From Roseibium litorale (GTDB lineage Bacteria > Pseudomonadota > Alphaproteobacteria > Rhizobiales > Stappiaceae), in contig NZ_JACYXI010000003.1 of the NCBI RefSeq assembly GCF_014842915.1, positions 62,001 through 126,000 on the forward strand: 64,000 bases of DNA. The letters are read 5' to 3'. Each line of letters starts with the position of its first letter. Within the stretch, counting starts at the first letter, position 1. The notes beneath the pieces are model-generated. The model saw nothing but the letters and a program-made list of their open reading frames with translations, made no database searches and was not told the DNA's origin. A program made the translations under genes and the position numbers. Positions 24,690 to 32,148 of the stretch are shown piece by piece.

Positions 24690-26213
24690 ATGTCTCAGCC
24701 CCAGATCCGTCTCAGTGCCGCAGGCGCCCGTTCAGCGGCCATTGTTCTTGCCATGCCTGAGGCCAAGTATCACCTGAAGAATCCGGTGGACTGGAGCCTG
24801 TCCTCGCAAAGGGGAAATGTGCGGCTTGGCCAGACGGACAAGTCGATGGTCTGTTTGCATGATTTGGAGCCGGGAACACGGTACCGGTTCGAGGCCGAGG
24901 GCGAGCTTCTTGAGTTTCGTACCCGGCCCTGTGCTGGCGCTGTCAGGCTTGATCAATTCGGTGCATCGACCGGGGCGGAAGACAACCGTGACGCCTTCGC
25001 CTGCGCGATTGCAGCCGTTCTTCACGGCGGTACGCTGATCGTTCCCCGTGGCACGTGGAAGACCGGCCCTATCCAGCTTAAGTCTGCCATGACCCTTTAT
25101 CTGGAGGACGGGGCGGTTATCGCTGCAATTGGCGACCGGACAGACTGGCCGATCCTCGAGGCTCAAGATGCCAATGGCAAGATGCTAGGCTCTTGGGAGG
25201 GCTTGCCCGCCCGCTGCTATGCGGGTGTTGTGAACGCGGTTGGTGCGGAGGATCTGTCGATCACCGGACCGGGCGTCATTGACGGCGGCGGTGACCGGGG
25301 GGACTGGTGGTCCTGGCCGAAGGAAACCCGGGAGGGAGCCCGCCGGCCACGGCTGATGCATCTGATCGGCTGTGAGGATGTCCTGCTGCTCGGACTGACG
25401 ATCTGCAACTCTCCTTCCTGGACGGTCCACCCGCAGGGGTGCCGACGGCTGACTGCGGTTGGGCTTCATATTTCCAATCCACCGGATAGTCCGAACACGG
25501 ATGGCTTTGATCCAGAAAGCTGCACCGAAGTCCTGATTGAGGGCGTTAGGTTTTCTGTCGGGGACGACTGCATTGCCATAAAGTCCGGCAAACGTGCTCC
25601 CTCCCAGTTTTGCCACCTTTCACCAACCCGCGGCGTCACCGTGCGCCACTGTTTGATGGAGCGCGGTCACGGCGGTGTTGTGCTGGGCAGCGAGATGAGC
25701 GGCGGCATTCATGATGTGCTGGTCGAAGATTGCGAGATGGTCGACACCGACCGGGGTCTGCGCATTAAAACAAGGCGCGGACGCGGCGGCACCGTCAGCG
25801 GGGTGACTTTCCGCCGGGTGGATATGGACGGCGTCCACGCTGCCTTGACCGCCAATGCTTTTTATTTCTGCGATCCGGATGGTCACGATGGCTGGGTGCA
25901 GAACCGGGCTCATGCACCGGTCGATGTCACCACACCCTTGATCAGGGACATTCTCGTTGAAGATGTCAATTTGAGAAACGTGAGTATCGCTGCAGGGGCC
26001 TTTCTGGGCCTGCCAGAAGCACCGATTACCGGAGTCAAGATCCGCGGCCTGACCGTAACTTACGCACCGGATGCTCAGGCTAGTGTGCCGGTTATGGCAG
26101 ACGGCGTGCGGAACATGCGTCACATGCCACTGGTCGTCGAGAATGCGGAACTCGTCTGCGAAACAACGGGCTCCGGCCCCCATCTGCACGTCTGCGAGGG
26201 AGTGTCGTCATGA
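24690..26213 (+). CDS. GH28 family polygalacturonase, predicted cytoplasmic
   Basis: 507 residues. The right-handed beta-helix GH28 catalytic motifs are all present: NTDGFD at 269-274 with Asp271, GDDCIAIKSG at 291-300, GHGGVVLGS with His327, and RIKT at about 362. The first 80 or so residues look like a small beta-sandwich (fibronectin III-like, ending PGTRYRFEAEGELLEFRT). No signal peptide is seen, so it should act on imported galacturonides, probably as an exo-enzyme. Its stop overlaps the GH105 start as ATGA. Confidence 0.9.
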   Translation: MSQPQIRLSAAGARSAAIVLAMPEAKYHLKNPVDWSLSSQRGNVRLGQTDKSMVCLHDLEPGTRYRFEAEGELLEFRTRPCAGAVRLDQFGASTGAEDNRDAFACAIAAVLHGGTLIVPRGTWKTGPIQLKSAMTLYLEDGAVIAAIGDRTDWPILEAQDANGKMLGSWEGLPARCYAGVVNAVGAEDLSITGPGVIDGGGDRGDWWSWPKETREGARRPRLMHLIGCEDVLLLGLTICNSPSWTVHPQGCRRLTAVGLHISNPPDSPNTDGFDPESCTEVLIEGVRFSVGDDCIAIKSGKRAPSQFCHLSPTRGVTVRHCLMERGHGGVVLGSEMSGGIHDVLVEDCEMVDTDRGLRIKTRRGRGGTVSGVTFRRVDMDGVHAALTANAFYFCDPDGHDGWVQNRAHAPVDVTTPLIRDILVEDVNLRNVSIAAGAFLGLPEAPITGVKIRGLTVTYAPDAQASVPVMADGVRNMRHMPLVVENAELVCETTGSGPHLHVCEGVSS

Positions 26214-27334
26214 ACCCGCTTGAGTTTTTTAACCGCTATGCGGAGTGCTGCCAGCCATATAAGGGGGGCAACTGGTGCTATGAGGATGGGCTTATTTATC
26301 GCGGACTCTCCCTCCTGCACAAAGCGACTGGGGACCAGCGCTTTCTGGATCATCTGCTGCGCTTGGCGAATGCCCAGATTGCGCCGGATGGCGCGCTGCG
26401 AGGCTATGATCCGGACGAATACAACATCGACAATGTCATGCCGGGCCAGTGCCTGTTTTACCTCGCGGATGTGACCGGCGATCCGCGCTATATGGCGGCC
26501 GCTGACCGCTTGATCGGCCAGTTGCAGACCCATCCGCGCACGCAGTCGGGCAACTACTGGCACAAGCGGATCTATCCAAACCAGGTGTGGCTGGATGGGC
26601 TCTATATGGGACTGCCCTTCCAGATCGAATATGGCCGGAGGGCTGGCTCTGACATGCTTGTGAATGACGCGCTGGATCAGCTCGTCCGGGCGCTGGAGCT
26701 GACCGGGCGCGGCGATGGCCTCTATGTTCATGGCTATGACGAAGCCCGCCAGCAGGCCTGGGCCGATCCTGAGACCGGGCACTCGGCGGCTTGCTGGGGC
26801 CGGGCGATGGGCTGGCTCGCCATGGCTCTCGCCGATGTTGCTATGCTTTCAGGCCGGGAGGCTTTCCGGGTAAAAGGGCTTGAGGCCCGCAGCCTGGATC
26901 TTTTCGAGAAGCTTCTGGCGCTGAAGGCTCAGGACGGCTTGTGGCTTCAGGTGATAGACCAGCCAGACCTGCCAGGCAATTATTCCGAAAGCTCTTCATC
27001 GGCGATGTTTGCCTATGCCTTTCTGCAGGCGGGCAGTTCAGGCTTATGGGAAAAGGGGATAGCGGAAGGACAAAAGGCGCTGGAAACGGTGATCAAGTCT
27101 GCCTTGATACCAGGCGGCAATGGAGAGACCGCCCTTCAGCGCATCTGCCATGTGGCTGGTCTGGGTGGCTTTTCTGGCGCTTATCGCGATGGAACGCCGG
27201 AATATTACCTCACTGAAGCGGTTGTTGCGGACGATCCAAAGGGCGTCGGCCCGCTCATGATGGCCGTTTCCGCATGCATCATGAGCGGCGAAAAGCTTCT
27301 GAACGCTCCGGAGCACCTTCGAATGCCAGCCTGA
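26210..27334 (+). CDS. GH105 unsaturated rhamnogalacturonyl / galacturonyl hydrolase
   Basis: 374 residues of the (alpha/alpha)6-barrel GH105 family (YteR/RhiN-like). The catalytic-site region WLDGLYMGLPF with Asp129 and the second aspartate in YNIDNVMPG (Asp74) are recognisable, as is the C-terminal EYYLTEAVV. The enzyme hydrates the double bond of unsaturated uronic acid at the end of pectin-lyase products, freeing for example rhamnose. No signal peptide, so cytoplasmic. Translational coupling to GH28 implies that both act on the same imported fragments. Confidence 0.9.
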   Translation: MNPLEFFNRYAECCQPYKGGNWCYEDGLIYRGLSLLHKATGDQRFLDHLLRLANAQIAPDGALRGYDPDEYNIDNVMPGQCLFYLADVTGDPRYMAAADRLIGQLQTHPRTQSGNYWHKRIYPNQVWLDGLYMGLPFQIEYGRRAGSDMLVNDALDQLVRALELTGRGDGLYVHGYDEARQQAWADPETGHSAACWGRAMGWLAMALADVAMLSGREAFRVKGLEARSLDLFEKLLALKAQDGLWLQVIDQPDLPGNYSESSSSAMFAYAFLQAGSSGLWEKGIAEGQKALETVIKSALIPGGNGETALQRICHVAGLGGFSGAYRDGTPEYYLTEAVVADDPKGVGPLMMAVSACIMSGEKLLNAPEHLRMPA

Positions 27335-27371
27335 GAGGGGGCTGAGGTTTCAGTCCCTGCATGCTTGAGCC

Positions 27372-28190
27372 TCAGACGACGCTCTCCGGCAGATTGTCTA
27401 GATCGATATCGATGATGAAATACTGCGGGTTCTGCGCGACCCCCTTCGCGATATAGCTGCGCAAGCCCGTCAGATGGGTGGCCATCTCTTTTGCGGCGCG
27501 CTCCTGGCTGCCTGCCTTGAGTTCTTCGACGATGGTCGTGTGCTCGCGCACGACGAGGTCCATACGGCCTGCCTGTGCGAAGGTGAGACGGCGGAAGCGG
27601 TCCATCTGAACCTTGATTTCCTGCACATGTTCCCAGACCCGGGGCAGTCCGGCGATGCGTCCGATCAGCTCATGAAACTCGTCGTCAAGGTGATGGAAGC
27701 CCGCAATATCATCCATACAGGCAACATCGGCCTGAAGGGCGAGATGTGCTTCCAGTTGCTGCCAATCATCTCTTGTAGCTCTGGCAGTCGCCGTCTTTAT
27801 CAGCATCATCTCAAGGGCCCTGCGCGACAGCATGGCCTCAGGCAGAGCCGAGACAGGAATGCGCCCCACGTAGGAACCTGACTGGGGAACGACCTCGACC
27901 AGCCGTTCTTCCGCCAGCCGGAGGATGGCCTCCCGGACCGGCGTGCGGCTGACACCTTCAAGCTGGGCGATAGCGTTCTCGGAAATCGGGGTGCCTGGCA
28001 GGAGATCCAGTTCAATGATCGAGGTCCGGATCTTTTTATAGAGCCGCTCGCCGATGGAGACGTTGGACCGGATGAGCCAATGTGCAGGACCCGTCGGTCC
28101 GCTGTTCGGTGCGCGGTTTCTGCGTTTTCGTGGCCGGGGATCTTCCGGAGAAACCTGGACCTGGGAAAGCTTTGGAGGGGTCGGCTTCAT
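27372..28190 (-). CDS. GntR-family regulator with FCD domain
   Basis: 272 residues. A basic proline-rich tail of about 45 residues precedes the winged helix (IRTSIIELDLLPGTPISENAIAQL region with SRTPVREAILRLAEE), and an FCD ligand domain occupies the C-terminal half (HHLDDEFHELIGRIAG). FCD regulators commonly bind sugar acids. It is divergent from the TRAP transporter, 142 bp away, and is its probable regulator. It converges with the GH105 gene with only 37 bp between stops. Confidence 0.87.
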   Translation of the reverse strand: MKPTPPKLSQVQVSPEDPRPRKRRNRAPNSGPTGPAHWLIRSNVSIGERLYKKIRTSIIELDLLPGTPISENAIAQLEGVSRTPVREAILRLAEERLVEVVPQSGSYVGRIPVSALPEAMLSRRALEMMLIKTATARATRDDWQQLEAHLALQADVACMDDIAGFHHLDDEFHELIGRIAGLPRVWEHVQEIKVQMDRFRRLTFAQAGRMDLVVREHTTIVEELKAGSQERAAKEMATHLTGLRSYIAKGVAQNPQYFIIDIDLDNLPESVV

Positions 28191-28332
28191 AGTAATTGCT
28201 GCCCTGCATCATAGCTGCGAGCTTGATTTCCTGATTTATCTTGCATACCAGTTAATGTGTCGGCTGTCCGTTCTGAAAAGACTGGAGGCTGAAAAAACCA
28301 GAGGGAGACTGGTTTTCATGAGGAGGATTTCG
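28191..28332. promoter_or_regulatory. Divergent gntR-type / TRAP control region
   Basis: The 142-bp gap contains TTGCATACCA at 28241-28250, which resembles GntR/FadR-type operators (TTGTATACCA-like). A TTGATT at 28232 lies 17 bp before TACCAG, a weak possible promoter that this site would cover. AGGAGG at 28321-28326 is the ribosome site for dctP and fixes the start at 28333. An ATG at 28318 directly before it is in frame but unlikely. Confidence 0.35.
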
Positions 28333-29304
28333 ATGATCAAGTCGTTCAAGGCAGCCCTTGCTGCCGGGTGCATCTTTTTGTCTGGTGCATCCACTGGTTA
28401 TTCTGCCGAGGAACTGAAATGGGCACACGTCTATGAAGACGGGTCGACCTATCACCAGCAGGCGCTTGCCGCGGCTGCCGAAATCAAAGAGCGCACGGAA
28501 GGCCGCGTGGATATCAAGGTGTTCCCGGCGTCGTCTCTTGGCAAGGAAGTGGAAATCAACGAGGGTCTTGGTATTGGCGCGGTGGACATCATCTACACCG
28601 GCCCGAGTTTCGTGGAGCGCTATTACGGTCCGATCGCCATTTCCGACTATCCGTTCATCATGCGGGGCTATGATCATTGGAAGAGCTATCGCACGTCGGA
28701 TCTGTTCAAGGAATTATCTGAAGGCTATCACGAGGCCACCGGTAATCAGGTGCTGAGCCTGCTCTATTACGGCATGCGCCACGTGACGTCCAACAAACCG
28801 ATCCTGAAGCCTGAAGACATGAAGGGTCTGAAGATCCGCGTGCCGGATTCCCCGCTCATGCTGATGTTCCCGAAAGCGGTGGGCGCGAACCCGACGCCGA
28901 TGGCGTTCTCCGAAGTCTATCTGGCCCTTCAGCAGGGCGTGGTGGATGCGCAGGAGAACCCGCTGCCGACCATCAAGTTCAAGAAGTTCTATGAGGTTCA
29001 GTCCAACATCAACCTCACCGGCCACCTTCTGAACTCCCTGCTGATCATCGCATCAGATGATGCGATGGAGCGCATTGGCGAGGCAGATGCTGCGATTGTC
29101 CGTGAGGTCATGGACAAGACTGCGATGGTTGTTTCCGATGAAATCCGCCAGCAGGAAGACGATCTGGTCGCCTGGTTCCGCGAGCAGGGCGTTACGGTTA
29201 ACGAGGTCGACCGCAAGCCGTTCCAGGATGCGGTTCTACCGTCTCTGACAGGCGACGGTGTGCCTTACACCATGGAGCAGTTCGAGCGTCTTGGTGCCCT
29301 CTGA
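28333..29304 (+). CDS. dctP: TRAP transporter periplasmic binding protein DctP
   Basis: 323 residues with a signal peptide (MIKSFKAALAAGCIF to about STGYSA). The DctP/SiaP-type fold is clear: the conserved arginine motif GLKIRVPDSPLM, which pairs with the ligand carboxylate, and QQGVVDAQENPLPTI. It captures an organic or sugar acid. The neighbouring GntR-FCD regulator and pectin enzymes make a uronate or related acid a reasonable guess. The start at 28333 is set by AGGAGG six bases upstream; the frame extends much further upstream without a better start. Confidence 0.88.
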   Translation: MIKSFKAALAAGCIFLSGASTGYSAEELKWAHVYEDGSTYHQQALAAAAEIKERTEGRVDIKVFPASSLGKEVEINEGLGIGAVDIIYTGPSFVERYYGPIAISDYPFIMRGYDHWKSYRTSDLFKELSEGYHEATGNQVLSLLYYGMRHVTSNKPILKPEDMKGLKIRVPDSPLMLMFPKAVGANPTPMAFSEVYLALQQGVVDAQENPLPTIKFKKFYEVQSNINLTGHLLNSLLIIASDDAMERIGEADAAIVREVMDKTAMVVSDEIRQQEDDLVAWFREQGVTVNEVDRKPFQDAVLPSLTGDGVPYTMEQFERLGAL

Positions 29305-29327
29305 GGGCATGATCCGGAGCTGTTTTC

Positions 29328-29909
29328 ATGATGAAAAAACGTGAAGGGAAGGGTGCGCCAGCGGCGCACCCGGATCTGGCGATGGACGGCTTCGACCGGG
29401 ACGCCGATATCTCAGATTTCCGTGTGACGGACATTCCGGGGCTGATTGCCATCTGGGCACTGACCGTCATTGTCTTCCTGCAGTTCTTCACCCGCTATGT
29501 GCTCAACGACAGTCTGGCCTGGACCGAGGAGCTCGCCCGCTACGTGATGGTGGTGGTCGCCTTTTTCGGGGCGGTGTCCGTTTCGCGGAAGGGGCAGCAC
29601 ATCTTCCTGGAGTTCTTCTACCGCTATCTGCCGCTCCGGTTTGCCAAGCTTATGGCTGTGGCAATGGAGGCCGTGTCCATGCTGTTCTGGGGCTATATGG
29701 CTTATCAGGCAGTTCTGCTTGGCCAGAAGACCCGCACCAAGATGGCGTCTATTGAGCTGCCGAAGAACCTTCTGTTCTATGCGGCCGCCATTGCCCTGGC
29801 CTTCATGGCTTTCTACTCGGCCCTCTGGCTGATCAGAAAGATCCGGCAGCGGCCGGAGGATCTGGTGAAACAGATCGAGAAACAGGCTCTTTCCGAGATA
29901 TCTGACTAA
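29328..29909 (+). CDS. dctQ: TRAP transporter small membrane subunit DctQ
   Basis: 193 residues with four hydrophobic segments and a cytoplasmic N-terminal extension of roughly 35 residues. Family features include the amphipathic WTEELARYVMV motif between the first segments and RKGQHIFLEFFYRYLP. It joins DctP to DctM to form the sodium-driven transporter. It starts 23 bp after dctP; unlike the ABC and TTT operons in this window, there is no hairpin in that gap. Confidence 0.88.
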   Translation: MMKKREGKGAPAAHPDLAMDGFDRDADISDFRVTDIPGLIAIWALTVIVFLQFFTRYVLNDSLAWTEELARYVMVVVAFFGAVSVSRKGQHIFLEFFYRYLPLRFAKLMAVAMEAVSMLFWGYMAYQAVLLGQKTRTKMASIELPKNLLFYAAAIALAFMAFYSALWLIRKIRQRPEDLVKQIEKQALSEISD

Positions 29910-29920
29910 GCGGATCCCCA

Positions 29921-31198
29921 ATGGCCCTTGCGCTTCTCTTTATCATTCTCTTTGTGCTGCTCATTGCCGGGGCGCCCGTTGCCGTTGCCCTCGGTGCCGC
30001 ATCCCTGACCTATGCGCTGATCGAAGGGGTTCCGAGCATGGTGGTGCTGCACCGCATGGTCGGCGGTATCGACAGCTTCCCCCTGATCGCCGTGCCGTTT
30101 TTCATCATGGCCGGGCATCTGATGAACACAGCCGGCATTACCACCAAGATCTTCGCCTTTTCCCGCGCCGCTGTTGGCTGGATGCATGGCGGGCTGGGCC
30201 ATGTGAATGTCGGTGCTAGCGTGATTTTTGCAGGCATGTCCGGTGCAGCCGTGGCAGATGCGGGCGGTCTCGGAAACATCGAGATCAAGGCCATGCGGGA
30301 GGCCGGATATGATACGGATTTTTCTGTCGGCATCACGGCAGCGTCCTCGACCATCGGGCCGATCATTCCGCCGTCCCTGCCTCTGGTAGTCTATGGCGTC
30401 ATTGCCGACACCTCGATCGGCCGCCTGTTCGCGGCAGGTCTGATACCTGGTCTGCTGATGGCCTTTTCGTTGATGATCATGGTCGCCTATTACTCGCGGA
30501 TTCGGAAATACCCGCGGGATGACCGGTTCCGCTTTGACGTCTTTTTCCGCACGCTCTGGGCCGCGCTCTTGCCGCTTCTGACCCCGGTCATCATCGTGGG
30601 CGGTATTTTGTTCGGCATCTTTACGCCGACGGAATCGGCGATCGCGGCGGTCGCCTATGCGCTGTTCCTGGGGCTGTTTGTCTACAGGACACTCGATTGG
30701 CGGCGCGTTCTGCGTGTGTCCATGGACACGGTCGAAACCACGGCTTCGGTTATGATGATCGTTGCCACATCGACGATCTTTGCGTGGATCCTGACGGCCA
30801 ATCAGGTTGCCGAGGTGTTTGCATCCGGTTTGCTGGACCTAACCACGAACAAGACGGCCATACTGCTCCTGATGATGCTGATCGTTCTTGTGATCGGCTG
30901 TTTCATGGAAACCATTGCGGCCATTACCATTCTGACGCCGGTGCTGTTGCCGGTCGCCCTGTCGGTGGGCGTGGATCCGGTGCATTTCGGTATCATCCTG
31001 ATCCTCAATCTGATGATCGGGTTGCTGACGCCGCCGGTTGGGATGGTGCTGTACGTTCTGTCAAAAGTGTCGGAAGTGCCTTTCGAGCGTTGCGTCGTGG
31101 CGACGGCTCCGTTCCTGATCCCGCTGATTTCCGTGCTTCTGCTTCTGACCTTCGTGCCGGAACTGACGCTCTGGCTGCCTTCGATCATCTACAGATGA
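29921..31198 (+). CDS. dctM: TRAP transporter large membrane subunit DctM
   Basis: 425 residues, the standard length, with about eleven to twelve hydrophobic segments. Recognisable DctM motifs: VPFFIMAGHLMN, FAGMSGAAVADAGG, IIPPSLPLVVYGVIA, and FGIFTPTESAIAAVAYAL. It performs sodium-coupled transport of the ligand brought by DctP. It ends the TRAP operon; a strong GC-rich hairpin lies 8 bp after the stop. Confidence 0.92.
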   Translation: MALALLFIILFVLLIAGAPVAVALGAASLTYALIEGVPSMVVLHRMVGGIDSFPLIAVPFFIMAGHLMNTAGITTKIFAFSRAAVGWMHGGLGHVNVGASVIFAGMSGAAVADAGGLGNIEIKAMREAGYDTDFSVGITAASSTIGPIIPPSLPLVVYGVIADTSIGRLFAAGLIPGLLMAFSLMIMVAYYSRIRKYPRDDRFRFDVFFRTLWAALLPLLTPVIIVGGILFGIFTPTESAIAAVAYALFLGLFVYRTLDWRRVLRVSMDTVETTASVMMIVATSTIFAWILTANQVAEVFASGLLDLTTNKTAILLLMMLIVLVIGCFMETIAAITILTPVLLPVALSVGVDPVHFGIILILNLMIGLLTPPVGMVLYVLSKVSEVPFERCVVATAPFLIPLISVLLLLTFVPELTLWLPSIIYR

Positions 31199-31205
31199 CT
31201 TTAAT

Positions 31206-31227
31206 GGTCCCCGGCCTGCCGGGGACC
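31206..31227. terminator. Hairpin between convergent dctM and the ProC-like gene
   Basis: GGTCCCCGG (31206-31214), loop CCTG, CCGGGGACC (31219-31227): a perfect 9-bp stem just after the dctM stop and eight bases before the ProC-like stop on the other strand. No strong U-run, but placement suits a bidirectional terminator. Confidence 0.65.
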
Positions 31228-31234
31228 TCACTCA

Positions 31235-32101
31235 TCACGATTGCATCCGTCTGGACGACCCCTGGAAACGCTGGTGTGCTTCGGAAATCGCGGCAGGAAT
31301 GAGCCGCGGCAAAGCATCATGATGCTCCAGCACGGTCCGGCTGGTTCCTGCCAGGTTTGCTTCCTGTTTGAGAGCGGCAGGGCTGCGGGCATCCTGGCGC
31401 AGCATGGCGGACGCGCCGAACAATGTTTGCTGCACAAGGCTTTCAGCAAGGCTCAGGGGCATGCCCTCGGTGTAGAGGGTCATGATCATCTGCTCTGCCA
31501 GCGAGAAAACAAAACCAGGCCCATCGCCAGATACGGCTGAAGCCAGGTCAAAGTGGCTTTCGTTCTCCAGCCAGTTGAACTGGCCGACAGAGGCCATGAG
31601 GCTGGCGACGGCCTTCTGCTCGGCGGAAGTGAGTGTGGAGGGGGAACAATGTCCGATGGACATTCCCTCGCCGACCATGACCGGGAGGTTCGGTGTGACA
31701 CGGGCCACCTTTTCCGTCTCCAGCCTTTCCTTGATGAGGTCAAGGGAGAGGCCGGGAATGATGGACACGACAATCGCCCCCTGGGCCAGCTCGACGAGAG
31801 CCGGGCAAGGCTGATCGAGCACCGCCGCCTTACCCGCAAGCAGAAGAATTTCCGGCTTCAGTGCTTTTGCTCTGTCCGCCCTGCAGAGCAGGCGGATCCG
31901 GGAGCATTTTGACAGGACGTCTCTGATCCTCTCGACATGGGGATCCACCACGGCTAGAGCCGCATGCGGGTTCTGCTTTTCCCATCCGGCTAAAATGGCG
32001 GCGGCTATCTCGGAACAGCCAAAGGACAGCACATCCACATGACCCTTTGCAGATAACGAAGCGGGTCTCTGTTTCTGACGCGTTGCAGCGGTCTCCAGCA
32101 T
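31235..32101 (-). CDS. Divergent pyrroline-5-carboxylate reductase-like protein
   Basis: 288 residues. The C-terminal two thirds follow ProC: RVTPNLPVMVGEG, AVSGDGPGFVFSLAE and SLAESLVQQTLFGAS. The N-terminal nucleotide loop is degenerate: FGCSEI replaces the usual GxGNM-type motif, and the late GTT motif reads GTS. It may use another cofactor form, another substrate, or be a non-enzymatic paralogue. The ATG at 32099-32101 follows GGGGGAAA; an overlapping ATG four bases upstream is out of frame. It lies 47 bp after the putA stop and is likely co-transcribed. Confidence 0.7.
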   Translation of the reverse strand: MLETAATRQKQRPASLSAKGHVDVLSFGCSEIAAAILAGWEKQNPHAALAVVDPHVERIRDVLSKCSRIRLLCRADRAKALKPEILLLAGKAAVLDQPCPALVELAQGAIVVSIIPGLSLDLIKERLETEKVARVTPNLPVMVGEGMSIGHCSPSTLTSAEQKAVASLMASVGQFNWLENESHFDLASAVSGDGPGFVFSLAEQMIMTLYTEGMPLSLAESLVQQTLFGASAMLRQDARSPAALKQEANLAGTSRTVLEHHDALPRLIPAAISEAHQRFQGSSRRMQS

Positions 32102-32148
32102 CCATTTCCCCCTTTTGGATTTTATCAGGATTTCTGTCAGGACAGGTT

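Noticed and set aside
27335..27371. CTGAGG/CCTCAG pairing as a terminator between GH105 and gntR
   Set aside because: The arms are only six bases with a loop of about 20, and one arm enters the gntR stop; too weak to call.
28054..28332. N-terminal extension of dctP
   Set aside because: It overlaps the divergent GntR gene and would destroy the signal peptide; AGGAGG fixes the start at 28333.
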